23,102 nucleotides of DNA, taken from positions 1 through 23,102 of the forward strand of contig DATKDU010000079.1 of NCBI GenBank assembly GCA_035512595.1, given 5' to 3'. Under the pieces are notes generated by a model, which ran no database searches, had not been told where the DNA came from, and saw only the letters and a program-made list of their open reading frames with translations. How positions within the stretch are numbered: the stretch's first letter is position 1; the number at the start of each line of letters is the position of its first letter. A program made the translations under genes and the position numbers. Source of the stretch: DATKDU01 sp035512595. GTDB lineage: Bacteria; Planctomycetota; Planctomycetia; Pirellulales; Pirellulaceae. Below, in pieces: positions 7,123-13,894 of the stretch.

Positions 7123-7221
7123 ATGGCCAAGCCCCATCGCAAGCACACCAAAGCCAACCACGGCAAGCGCCCGGCTAATGCCAAGGCGAAGCGCGCCAAG
7201 CGACGCCTCGTGCGGACGTAG
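7123..7221 (+). CDS. 32-residue basic protein, bL37-like ribosomal protein candidate
   Basis: A very short, very basic protein (about half Lys/Arg/His). The ATG at 7123 is preceded by GGAG at 7111-7114 (8-nt gap), and the stop is TAG 7219-7221. Residues 8-18 (HTKANHGKRPA) match, from memory, the ANHGKRPN core of the small actinobacterial large-subunit protein bL37; the rest is a Lys/Arg/Ala tail as in other tiny ribosomal proteins. It is too short for usual gene-length cut-offs and is easily missed. If the match holds, it would bind 23S rRNA. Other options are another small ribosomal or nucleoid-type basic peptide. No other ribosomal gene is nearby. The gene itself is well supported; the bL37 identity is inference. 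Confidence 0.7.
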   Translation: MAKPHRKHTKANHGKRPANAKAKRAKRRLVRT

Positions 7222-7283
7222 CGGCAACTGTCCTTCGATTCCGCGACGAACCTCTCCTGAGTCTCTCCCCTGGATTGCCGCCC

Positions 7284-7811
7284 GTGCCTGAGAAAGATTT
7301 ACTGGTGGACCTCTCCCAGGTCGATTTCAGCCGGCCTCTGTTCGGGGCGGAGGAAATCCGCAAGTACAACCCGCAGCGGTTTGAGATGGAGCAGCTCTCG
7401 GCCGTCGTGTACGTCAATGAGCAGGACTATTCGTGCGCGGGCTACAAGGACGTGACCGACAAAGAATTCTGGGTCCGCGGGCACATGCCGGGAATGCCGC
7501 TGATGCCCGGCGTGGTGATGCTGGAGGCGATCGCGCAGCTCTGCAGCTTCGTGACGCAGAAGTACGATCTTCTGGGAGCGGCGATGGTCGGGTTTGGCGG
7601 CTTGGAAGACGTGCGCTTTCGCGATCCAGTTCTTCCCGGCGACCGGCTGATCGTGATGTGCCGCCTCGACAAGGTTCGCCGCGGGCGGATGATCGTCTGC
7701 AAGTTTCAAGGCGCTGTGCAGGACCGGATCGTCGTCGAAGGCGTGCTCAAAGGAATCCCGATCCCGGTGGAGGCGCTGCAGCAGCTACGCGCCGGCAAAA
7801 AGACGCCCTGA
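7284..7811 (+). CDS. FabZ-like (3R)-hydroxyacyl-ACP dehydratase family protein
   Basis: A 175-residue hotdog-fold protein of the FabZ/FabA type, which removes water from 3-hydroxyacyl-ACP in fatty acid elongation. The active-site helix is clear: FWVRGHMPGMPLMPGVVMLEAIAQL, with the catalytic His at 67 and the acidic residue Glu81, as in FabZ 'GHFPxxPVMPGVLIxEAMAQ'. A strand segment VRFRDPVLPGDRLIV (about 110-124) also matches the family. It is about 25-30 residues longer than E. coli FabZ at the N-terminus (a leader with DLSQVDFSRPLFGAEEI), as often in planctomycetes. The start could be GTG 7284 or TTG 7275; neither has an evident ribosome-binding site. Its TGA (7809-7811) lies inside the first unit of a heptamer array that runs up to the trmB start. 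It may serve general fatty acid synthesis or the FabH-like enzyme at 1544-2686; the latter is only a guess. Confidence 0.85.
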   Translation: MPEKDLLVDLSQVDFSRPLFGAEEIRKYNPQRFEMEQLSAVVYVNEQDYSCAGYKDVTDKEFWVRGHMPGMPLMPGVVMLEAIAQLCSFVTQKYDLLGAAMVGFGGLEDVRFRDPVLPGDRLIVMCRLDKVRRGRMIVCKFQGAVQDRIVVEGVLKGIPIPVEALQQLRAGKKTP

Positions 7812-7842
7812 TTCCTGACCCCTGGCTCCTGACTCCTTCTTC
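7808..7842. repeat. Heptamer array filling the dehydratase-trmB spacer
   Basis: Five exact 7-nt steps: CTGATTC (7808), CTGACCC (7815), CTGGCTC (7822), CTGACTC (7829), CTTCTTC (7836). The stop codon of the dehydratase gene is inside the first unit, and the array ends two bases before the ATG of trmB (7845). It leaves no room for a Shine-Dalgarno site. Confidence 0.75.
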
Positions 7843-7844
7843 AT

Positions 7845-8504
7845 ATGGGTCGCCGCGCTCTGCCCAAGATCGATCCGACGCTCGACTTGAGCCGGCATTT
7901 GCTCGAAGCGGAACACTTGCCGCCGCAGCTCGATCAGATAGCACTCTTCGGCCGAGTCGGGCCGCTGGAGATTGAAGTCGGCAGCGGCAAAGGGCTGTTC
8001 CTGGCCGGCGCGGCCAAAGCGCATCCGGAGCGGGATTTCCTGGGGATCGAACTGGCATACAAGTACGCCCGCTTTGCCGCTGCTCGGCTCGCGCGGCAGG
8101 AATTTCCCAACGCCCGCATGATCTGCGGCGATGCGCTGGCCCTGTTTGCCGCGTGGGTGCCGAGCCAGTCGCTCTCGGCAGTCCACGTCTACTTCCCCGA
8201 TCCGTGGTGGAAGAAGAAACATCGCCGCCGACGGGTGATGAATGCGCCGTTTCTCCGGGATATAGAGCGCACGTTGGTGGCCGGCGGCACTCTCCATTTC
8301 TGGACCGACGTGGAAGAATATTTTCAGAGCACGCTAGAATTGATCGCGAGGGCGACGACGCTCGCCGGTCCCCTGGCGGTCGGCGAGCGGGCCGCCGAGC
8401 ACGACCTCGACTACCACACGCATTTTGAGCGCCGCATGCGGCTGCATGACTTGCCCGTGTATCGTTCGGAGTTTCGCAAGCCGGTGGTGAGTGGTGAGTG
8501 GTGA
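7845..8504 (+). CDS. trmB: tRNA (guanine-N7-)-methyltransferase
   Basis: TrmB transfers a methyl group from S-adenosylmethionine to N7 of G46 in the tRNA variable loop. This 219-residue protein has the expected parts: SAM-binding motif I as LEIEVGSGKG (41-50), motif II-type GIEL (67-70), an NARMICGDA segment (89-97), and the family signature PDPWWKKKHRRRR (118-130), followed by a C-terminal TDVEEYF region (154-160). Length is normal. The ATG at 7845 directly follows a heptamer array, and the extension into that array is not protein-like. The 3' end is odd: the last residues (VVSGEW) and the TGA stop (8502-8504) are encoded by the first GTGAGTG units of the next array, so array growth or loss has shaped the C-terminus. 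Strong family call. Confidence 0.95.
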   Translation: MGRRALPKIDPTLDLSRHLLEAEHLPPQLDQIALFGRVGPLEIEVGSGKGLFLAGAAKAHPERDFLGIELAYKYARFAAARLARQEFPNARMICGDALALFAAWVPSQSLSAVHVYFPDPWWKKKHRRRRVMNAPFLRDIERTLVAGGTLHFWTDVEEYFQSTLELIARATTLAGPLAVGERAAEHDLDYHTHFERRMRLHDLPVYRSEFRKPVVSGEW

Positions 8505-8514
8505 GTGGTGAGTG
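8487..8514. repeat. Four perfect GTGAGTG heptamers over the trmB stop codon
   Basis: GTGAGTG is repeated exactly at 8487, 8494, 8501 and 8508. Because 7 and 3 share no factor, any reading frame crossing more than three units meets TGA; here all three forward frames are closed within the array. The trmB stop (8502-8504) is one of them. Confidence 0.9.
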
Positions 8515-8526
8515 GGCGGCCAACAA

Positions 8527-8659
8527 CTGGGTACTGCGTGCTGAATACTGAATACGGAGTACGGAGTTCTGAGTACCGAGTAACACTCAACACCGACCTC
8601 CGACCTCCGACCTCCGACTTCCGACCTCCGACTCCTGTCCCCTGACTCCTGTCCCCCGC
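8527..8659. repeat. Long phase-locked heptamer array, 19 units of several types
   Basis: The spacer reads as 19 uninterrupted 7-nt units in one phase. CTGAATA appears twice (8541, 8548), CGGAGTA/CGGAGTT at 8555 and 8562, CTGAGTA/CCGAGTA at 8569 and 8576, CCTCCGA at 8597, 8604, 8611 and 8625 with one variant CTTCCGA at 8618, then CTCCTGT at 8632 and 8646 with CCCCTGA between. The unit sequence changes along the array but the period does not. It stops five bases before the ATG at 8665. Confidence 0.85.
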
Positions 8660-8664
8660 CCCTC

Positions 8665-10596
8665 ATGCTCCTGGCCCTTGTCGAGGTCAACCTGCGGTCG
8701 GCTGAGCTGTCGCTCCAGACGCTCCTGGCGATCGGCGGCGCACTTCTCTTGATCTGGCTGTTTGCCGTCGGGGCCAGCGTCGGCAGCTTCCTCAACGTCG
8801 TCGCTTACCGGCTGCCGCTGGGGATCAACCTCGTCTATCCCGGCTCGCGCTGCCCCCACTGCGGCCACCACATCCGCATCTACCACAACATGCCGGCCAT
8901 CGGCTGGTTTTTGCTCGGCGGCAAATGCCGCGATTGCAGCACGCCGATCTCATTCCGCTATCCGCTCGTGGAGATTCTCGTCGGAGCGGCCTTCGTCCTG
9001 GTGGCCGTCGCGGACGTCTATCTGATCGATCGCGGAAATGAAGCGTCGATCGCCGGCATTCGCGACGCCTTGACGTCGTGGGAGCCGTGGCCGCTGTGGA
9101 CGCAGTACGTGCTGCACGCGCTCCTGCTGGCGACGCTGATTGGGGCGTCCCTCGTCGATTACGACGGCCACCGCACGCCGCGGCGGTTGTTCGCGCCGGT
9201 GCTCATCGCCGGGCTGATTGCGCCGCTGGTCTTTCCGGAAGTGCGTCGCTGGCCGGCGTGGGGATGGTCGGACGATAGCTGGTTCACTGGACTCGTCGAT
9301 GGCCTCGCGGGGCTGGCGGCGGGCGCACTGGCAGGCGCTGTCATCGGCGGGGCCTTTCGCCTGTTTTCGCCCCCGCGCCTCTGGCCGCCGTTTGCACCGG
9401 TGGCAATGCTCGCCAGCGTCGGCGTCGTGCTGGGGTGGCAGTGGACAGTCTTGGTTGCGGCGGGAAGCCTGCTCTACTGGTGGTCGGTGCCGCTGGCGTC
9501 GCGAGTGCGGGGAGCAGCACTGCCGATTCCGCTAGCGGCAGTGATTGCCGTGCTGCTGCTCCTGTCGCTGCTGTTCGTCGCCATCGCGCCGCGCGAAATG
9601 GGCTTGTTGTTGTCCCCCGTTTCGCTGGCTCTGCTCGGTTTTATTTTTCCGCAGCTCGCATTTCTGGCCGCCGCGCTGGCGCCGGCCGCATTTTTCACCC
9701 GCCCCAAACGCAACTTTGCTCTGGAAACCCAACGAGAGACAGATGCCATGACTGCCAAGCGACAACTGACGGAGCAGCAAGCGTCCTCCAGCTACATCCT
9801 GGCGTTCGAGGATGAGACGATGCTTCGGCGGCCGGAGCTGCGGCCGGTGCGGATGCAACTGGAGCTGCTCAAGCCGGAGCTGGTGCTGGCCGAGGAAAAT
9901 GTCGATTCGACGATCGTCGTGTTCGGCTCGACGCAGACCGTCGAGCCGGCCGAGGCGCAGCGACGGCTGGCCGCCGCTCGCGAAGCGCTCAGCCACCAGC
10001 CGGAAAACCCGGTGCTGAAGCGAACCGTCAGCCGCTGTGAGCGGATCGTCGCCAAGGGCCGTTTCTACGACGCCGCCCGCGAGTTCGCCCGCATCGTCTC
10101 ATCCGCCTGCCAGATCGACGGCCACTGCGACTACGTCGTCATGACCGGCGGCGGCCCCGGCATCATGGAAGCCGCCAACCGCGGGGCACACGACGTCGGC
10201 GCCAAGAGCGTCGGCCTGAACATCACGCTCCCCGAGGAGCAGGCTCCCAATCGCTACATCACGCCCGAGCTGTGCTTTCAGTTCCACTATTTCGCCCTCC
10301 GCAAGATGCACTTCCTCCTGCGGGCCCGCGCCCTGCTCGTCTTCCCCGGCGGCTTCGGCACGATGGACGAATTGTTCGAGGTCCTCACCCTGCGGCAGAC
10401 CAACCGCATGCAGGAAATCCCGGTGATCCTCTTCTGCCGCGAATATTGGGAGCAGGCGATCAACTTCCAGTTCCTGGCGGACGAAGGGGTCATCGGCGAC
10501 GCCCACCTGAAGCTGATTCAATACGCCGAGACGCCGCAGGAAGCGTGGGACCTGATCGCCCGGTTTCATCAGCACACGGGGATGGCGCACGCGTAG
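8665..10596 (+). CDS. Prepilin-peptidase-like membrane domain joined in frame to a LOG-family domain
   Basis: One 643-codon ORF with two unrelated parts. Residues 1-350 are membrane-embedded and resemble type IV prepilin peptidase (A24): GSFLNVVAYRLP (40-51), the cytoplasmic zinc-type cysteines C63/C66 and C88/C91, PISFRYPLVEIL (94-105), and a first acidic site SLVDYDGHRTP (Asp165/Asp167). The second catalytic motif, GxGD, is not found where expected (about 235-262, before GVVLGWQW), so protease activity is doubtful. Residues about 362-643 are a LOG/TIGR00730-type Rossmann protein: GGGPGIMEAANRG (495-507) and PGGFGTMDE (561-569), the signature of cytokinin-riboside phosphoribohydrolases. An internal ATG at 9748 (residue 362) begins MTAKRQLTEQQASSSY, which looks like a natural LOG N-terminus, so the second half may also be made separately, the first gene having lost its stop codon. 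No stop occurs between the halves. Confidence 0.85.
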   Translation: MLLALVEVNLRSAELSLQTLLAIGGALLLIWLFAVGASVGSFLNVVAYRLPLGINLVYPGSRCPHCGHHIRIYHNMPAIGWFLLGGKCRDCSTPISFRYPLVEILVGAAFVLVAVADVYLIDRGNEASIAGIRDALTSWEPWPLWTQYVLHALLLATLIGASLVDYDGHRTPRRLFAPVLIAGLIAPLVFPEVRRWPAWGWSDDSWFTGLVDGLAGLAAGALAGAVIGGAFRLFSPPRLWPPFAPVAMLASVGVVLGWQWTVLVAAGSLLYWWSVPLASRVRGAALPIPLAAVIAVLLLLSLLFVAIAPREMGLLLSPVSLALLGFIFPQLAFLAAALAPAAFFTRPKRNFALETQRETDAMTAKRQLTEQQASSSYILAFEDETMLRRPELRPVRMQLELLKPELVLAEENVDSTIVVFGSTQTVEPAEAQRRLAAAREALSHQPENPVLKRTVSRCERIVAKGRFYDAAREFARIVSSACQIDGHCDYVVMTGGGPGIMEAANRGAHDVGAKSVGLNITLPEEQAPNRYITPELCFQFHYFALRKMHFLLRARALLVFPGGFGTMDELFEVLTLRQTNRMQEIPVILFCREYWEQAINFQFLADEGVIGDAHLKLIQYAETPQEAWDLIARFHQHTGMAHA

Positions 10597-10597
10597 G

Positions 10598-10635
10598 GAT
10601 CAGCGAGCCGCGGGGTTTATCCCCGCGGACTGATC
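10598..10635. repeat. Palindromic REP-like element, copy 1
   Basis: CCGCGGGG (10608-10615) and CCCCGCGG (10621-10628) form an 8-bp stem with a TTTAT loop, flanked by an outer GATCAG (10598-10603)/CTGATC (10630-10635) pairing. The 26 bp at 10602-10627 recur exactly, in inverted orientation, at 13231-13256. It lies just after the stop codon at 10594-10596 and could also act as a 3' mRNA hairpin. Confidence 0.75.
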
Positions 10636-10636
10636 G

Positions 10637-10678
10637 GAGGTCGGAGAGCAGAGAGCAGAGGTCAGAAGGGAACTGCGA
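10637..10678. repeat. Heptamer array before the DUF1877-like gene
   Basis: Units GAGGTCG (10637), GAGAGCA (10644, 10651), GAGGTCA (10658), GAAGGGA (10665) and ACTGCGA (10672) follow in one phase and end two bases before the ATG at 10681. GAGGTCG is the reverse complement of the CGACCTC unit at 3620-3633. Here the purine-rich units may themselves offer Shine-Dalgarno-like sequence (GAAGGGA). Confidence 0.7.
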
Positions 10679-10680
10679 CC

Positions 10681-11484
10681 ATGGGTGTAGCGCTCGACCT
10701 ACGTTTGATTGACCACCAGCGAATCGTTGTAGACGGATTGTCCATAGTGAACGACGCCATCCGTAAGGACGACCCGGAAGTCCTCCGACGCTACCTTGGC
10801 ACGCTTCCAGTCGAGGTAGACGATGTGTTAGTCGCCCACCACCGTTCACAGTTGGCACAGCTCCGCAAGATGAAGGCACCAAAGGAGATCATTCAGATCG
10901 CAGAACAATCGTTGCGTCGCGTGTCTGGCGAACCGTACCGACCTCCAGCGTTCGCCGCGGCTAACTTCGACGAATTGCGAGAGCTGCTGGGGACGTGGTG
11001 TTGGATGAATCACTGCTTCAGCCTAGACAAGGCCTGGGCTGAACTTAACTGGTTTCTCCAGCCGCGGGACGCGACACCGGAGCCGCCTCATTATCCCATG
11101 CAGCCACGTGTCGGCGATCCGACCCAAACTTTGTTTGACAAGGCAATTCATGGCGCCGAACAGTACCCATGCGATCAATCTGGACTGCCCATTATCCGCA
11201 CGCTCGGATCGCGACATGCCGACTGCGCAGGATACAATCCACCCGCAATATCGGCGGCAATCCTCGAAAGACTCGAAACCGTGGACGCGACAACATGGCC
11301 TGGCCTATTGTCGAAATACGTCGCAATGTACCAAAGGGCATTTCCAAATTTCGATTCGGAAATGGTTCAGGAAATTGCGGAGGGCGATTTGGACGCCGCC
11401 CAGGAACTGTTTCCCGTACTGAAGGCCGCATATCAGCGTGCGGTGAATCTTGGTTTTGGCGTAAGTTGCGAGGTGAGTCTTTAG
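10681..11484 (+). CDS. DUF1877/YfbM-like protein of unknown function
   Basis: A 267-residue soluble protein. The part from about 100 to 265 has the pattern I associate with DUF1877: a LDKAWAELNWFL segment (about 115-126, family 'LDKSWHGLHYLL'), then YNPPAISAAILERLETVDATTWPGLLSKYVAMYQRAFPNF (about 184-223), like the family's 'Y.PxxxxxAxxLxxIxxxxLxxxY...IYP'. The first 90 residues are helical and charged. There is no signal peptide or membrane segment. The function of the family is not known. Codon use is less G+C-rich than in the neighbours (AAT, ATT and TTG are common), a hint that it may have a different origin. The start ATG directly follows a heptamer array. The family assignment is moderate. 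Confidence 0.65.
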   Translation: MGVALDLRLIDHQRIVVDGLSIVNDAIRKDDPEVLRRYLGTLPVEVDDVLVAHHRSQLAQLRKMKAPKEIIQIAEQSLRRVSGEPYRPPAFAAANFDELRELLGTWCWMNHCFSLDKAWAELNWFLQPRDATPEPPHYPMQPRVGDPTQTLFDKAIHGAEQYPCDQSGLPIIRTLGSRHADCAGYNPPAISAAILERLETVDATTWPGLLSKYVAMYQRAFPNFDSEMVQEIAEGDLDAAQELFPVLKAAYQRAVNLGFGVSCEVSL

Positions 11485-11537
11485 GCGCGGCGGATCGCCG
11501 CCCGGGTGATTGGACGCGGGGATGAGAAGCAGAAGAG

Positions 11538-12809
11538 CTAATCCTTTAGCGCTTCGACGACGATCTCGCTCGGCGGCCGCTTGTCCCCCTTCCCCCGGTC
11601 GATTAGTGTCAAATCCTGCGACCGCACGAGCTGTCGCACCAGGCCGTCGCGTTCGCCGGTCTTGTCGGGCTCGATGACCGACGGATGGATGACCACGCAG
11701 TCCCACTCCGCAGTGCCGAAGCTCAGCGACCAGTTCATGATCCAGGCGTAGCTGCGGATGAACTGCTCCGGTGAGTCGGCTGTCACATTCCGAGGCACGG
11801 CAATCACCACCAGATCGGGCTTGAGCCTCCGCACGCGGGCTTGGGCGTCCTTTTCAATCTCAGGGAGCGATTTGCCTTCCACCGGCCAGGGAATCACTTC
11901 GAATTGCGTGCCGCCAGTCGCTTCCTGGAGTGCCGCGCCAATCGAGGCGTCCAGCGGCGGCATCGCCAGAACCTTCACCGGCATTTTCTCCTTTACGAGT
12001 CGAGTCGTTTTGACAAGCGCCGGCGTCGGCGGCGGAACATCGGCCAGCGAGACGTCTTTGCCGCTGATCGATTTGGCGATGATCTCGGCCATCCGCTTGT
12101 GGCCGTGCATGTTGGGATGAATCTCGTCGCTCAACAGCAGCCGCCAGGCGAGCGCGTCCTCACTGCGGAGCGCCTCGAGTGCCGCGTAAATATCGCAAAC
12201 GGGAATGCCGCGATCTTTGCCGACGGCGCGGATCGCATCACAGTAGGTCACCAGCTTTTCGGTCGGCCGGCCAGACGTGGTAATCACGTTGTTCGGCGTG
12301 CAGAGGAGCACCTCGGCGCCGGCCGCCTGGCACTGGTCGATGATCTTGTTCAGGTTGGCGCGATAGTCCTCCAGCGGGACTCGCACCATGTCGTTAAGTC
12401 CGAACATGACGGTGACCAGCGTCGGCTTGTGCTTCAGCACATCCCGCTCAATCCGCTCCAGCGCGTTGGTCGTCGCGTGCCCGCTGACGCCGGCGTTGAT
12501 CATCGCCAGGTCGGCCTGCGGATACGCCTTCTTCAGAGCAATGCCGAGCATACCGGTGTATGCCCGCCGGCCCCCAGTGTGGTAATACACGCCGGTGACG
12601 CTGTCGCCGAAGCAGACAATCGTGACGGGCTGGCCGGACTCGAGAGCCTCATGCGTCCGCGGCAGCTGGCCTTCTTCCCCCAGGGACGTGCCGCCAAAAG
12701 CCAGCAGCAACGAGAGGACAAGGATGATTCGTTGTGCAGCGACAGGATGAATGGCAACGAATACGAAAAGTGCAACGAGAACGTTCCGAATGTCAAATGG
12801 TTGGTTCAT
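11538..12809 (-). CDS. Secreted SGNH/GDSL-type hydrolase
   Basis: A 423-residue protein with an export signal and an SGNH esterase domain, the fold that removes acyl or acetyl groups from sugars and lipids. The four blocks are visible: I, VCFGDSVTG (Ser70); II, NAGVSGHATT (about 105-114); III, MFGLNDM (Asn139); V, LSDEIHPNMHGH (Asp228, His231). The N-terminus is odd, with two hydrophobic stretches in tandem (about 9-25, ending HPVAAQ, and 28-43), so either the first is a real signal peptide or the true start is further in. From about 255 on there is an extra alpha/beta region (MPVKVLAMPPL, PDLVVIAVP) of unclear role, perhaps a second, inactive SGNH-like domain. It faces the 75-codon gene at 12972 across a 162-bp divergent spacer that should hold promoters, though none is convincing. 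Substrate unknown; carbohydrate esters are plausible. Confidence 0.85.
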   Translation of the reverse strand: MNQPFDIRNVLVALFVFVAIHPVAAQRIILVLSLLLAFGGTSLGEEGQLPRTHEALESGQPVTIVCFGDSVTGVYYHTGGRRAYTGMLGIALKKAYPQADLAMINAGVSGHATTNALERIERDVLKHKPTLVTVMFGLNDMVRVPLEDYRANLNKIIDQCQAAGAEVLLCTPNNVITTSGRPTEKLVTYCDAIRAVGKDRGIPVCDIYAALEALRSEDALAWRLLLSDEIHPNMHGHKRMAEIIAKSISGKDVSLADVPPPTPALVKTTRLVKEKMPVKVLAMPPLDASIGAALQEATGGTQFEVIPWPVEGKSLPEIEKDAQARVRRLKPDLVVIAVPRNVTADSPEQFIRSYAWIMNWSLSFGTAEWDCVVIHPSVIEPDKTGERDGLVRQLVRSQDLTLIDRGKGDKRPPSEIVVEALKD

Positions 12810-12971
12810 TGAACTCGCGCAGCAAGAGGTTCTTTCGCGTCAGGGAGCTTCCGGCCATCATAGCCGCTTGTTGCGCCGCGAACCTCGCCGCCACTCGAAT
12901 TGCGTAAGATAGACTGGACGCTGAGTCAGGGCCTTATCAGATGATCCCCGATCAGTGGAGTACCGTAATCT

Positions 12972-13199
12972 ATGTCATGGATCACACCTGTGCGTCAGTG
13001 CGTAGAATCGCTTCGGAACCCAGATGATCAACACAGCAGTCCCCCGGATGAATCGCTGGGATACCTACGCCGACTCTCGGGACTTGACTTCGGGCATGAC
13101 GTTGAGGCGTGGGAGCGGTGGGCGAAGAAAAACGACCTTTGGGAGTATCACTCATTGGTTCAGAATGGGCGCTCGTCCGATCGTCCTACGCACGAGTGA
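12972..13199 (+). CDS. 75-residue conserved-type planctomycete protein
   Basis: A small soluble protein of unknown function. Its middle, about residues 29-53 (LGYLRRLSGLDFGHDVEAWERWAKK), matches a motif ('LrxLTGxdFGxDpxaWxxWw') that I recall from the ends of many planctomycete proteins, including some HEAT-repeat and peptidase-like ones. There is no signal peptide or membrane helix. The ATG at 12972 has no obvious ribosome-binding site. It may be a stand-alone small protein or a detached C-terminal piece of a larger ancestor; its neighbours do not help. Confidence 0.6.
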   Translation: MSWITPVRQCVESLRNPDDQHSSPPDESLGYLRRLSGLDFGHDVEAWERWAKKNDLWEYHSLVQNGRSSDRPTHE

Positions 13200-13230
13200 G
13201 TAACGAAAGCCATGTGCCCCAATCTCAATG

Positions 13231-13256
13231 CGCGGGGATAAACCCCGCGGCTCGCT
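13231..13256. repeat. Palindromic REP-like element, copy 2 (inverted)
   Basis: Exact reverse complement, 26 of 26 bases, of 10602-10627. The inner palindrome CGCGGGG / CCCCGCG has an ATAAA loop in this orientation. The copy ends on the base before the ATG of the FxsA gene (13257), so it occupies the ribosome-binding region of that gene. Confidence 0.8.
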
Positions 13257-13724
13257 ATGCCCTGGCTCTTCCTCCTCCTCATCGTCCTCCCCTTTGTCGA
13301 GCTGTGGCTGCTCCTGACGATGGGCAGTTACACGAGCGTCGAGTTCACGCTGGCGTTCGTCATCCTCACCGGCATTCTCGGCGCCGTGCTGCTCCGCTAT
13401 CAGGGGCTCTTCGCCTGGCGGAACGTCCAGCGCGATTTGCGCGAAGGGCGAATGCCGACCGATTCGCTCCTCGACGGCGTGATGATCATCGTCGCCGCCG
13501 CGCTGTTGATCACGCCCGGCGTCCTCACCGACTTCTTCGGCATTACGCTGCTCATCCCGCCCTGCCGCCGATTCTACCGCTGGCTGCTGTCGCGGTGGTT
13601 CAAGGCCCGGTTCAAGCTGCACACAACCGTTTCATCCACGAATGCGGCAGCCGGCCGCTCGCAGGTCATCGATTCCTACGTCATCGAGCAAGCGCCGCGC
13701 GACGAACCACCGCGGCCCCAATGA
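13257..13724 (+). CDS. fxsA: FxsA family membrane protein
   Basis: FxsA is a small inner-membrane protein first known as a suppressor of F-plasmid exclusion of phage T7; its normal cellular role is not clear. This 155-residue protein has the family layout: an N-terminal helix (MPWLFLLLIVLPFVELWLLL, residues 1-20), a second helix (about 27-47) followed by the RYQGLFAWRNVQRDLREGRMP segment, then DGVMIIVAAALLITPGVLTDFFGITLLIPP (about 73-102), the most conserved part. The tail is polar and Pro-rich at the end. Length is normal. The start ATG directly follows a REP-like palindrome, with no visible Shine-Dalgarno site. Confidence 0.9.
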   Translation: MPWLFLLLIVLPFVELWLLLTMGSYTSVEFTLAFVILTGILGAVLLRYQGLFAWRNVQRDLREGRMPTDSLLDGVMIIVAAALLITPGVLTDFFGITLLIPPCRRFYRWLLSRWFKARFKLHTTVSSTNAAAGRSQVIDSYVIEQAPRDEPPRPQ

Positions 13725-13800
13725 CAGCACCTCAATGCCGCGGACTCTGCCATAAACCCCGTCTTTACGGCCAATTGCGGCAGCCTCCCCAACATAATGA

Positions 13801-13828
13801 TTGACAACCTCGCCGCGATGCCGATACT
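13801..13828 (+). promoter_or_regulatory. Sigma-70-type promoter for glgP
   Basis: A perfect -35 box TTGACA (13801-13806) is followed, after 16 bp, by GATACT (13823-13828), four of six to the -10 consensus. Transcription would start near 13835, giving a leader of about 60 nt before the glgP ATG at 13895. Confidence 0.5.
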
Positions 13829-13894
13829 AGCCACTACGCTGCGGCAATCCCGGACGCTAGTCAGGCGCAGCTTCGCGGGCAGCAGGAATTCCGA

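Noticed and set aside
8487..8659. CRISPR array
   Set aside because: Units are 7 nt with no spacers and there are no cas genes; this is a tandem heptamer repeat.
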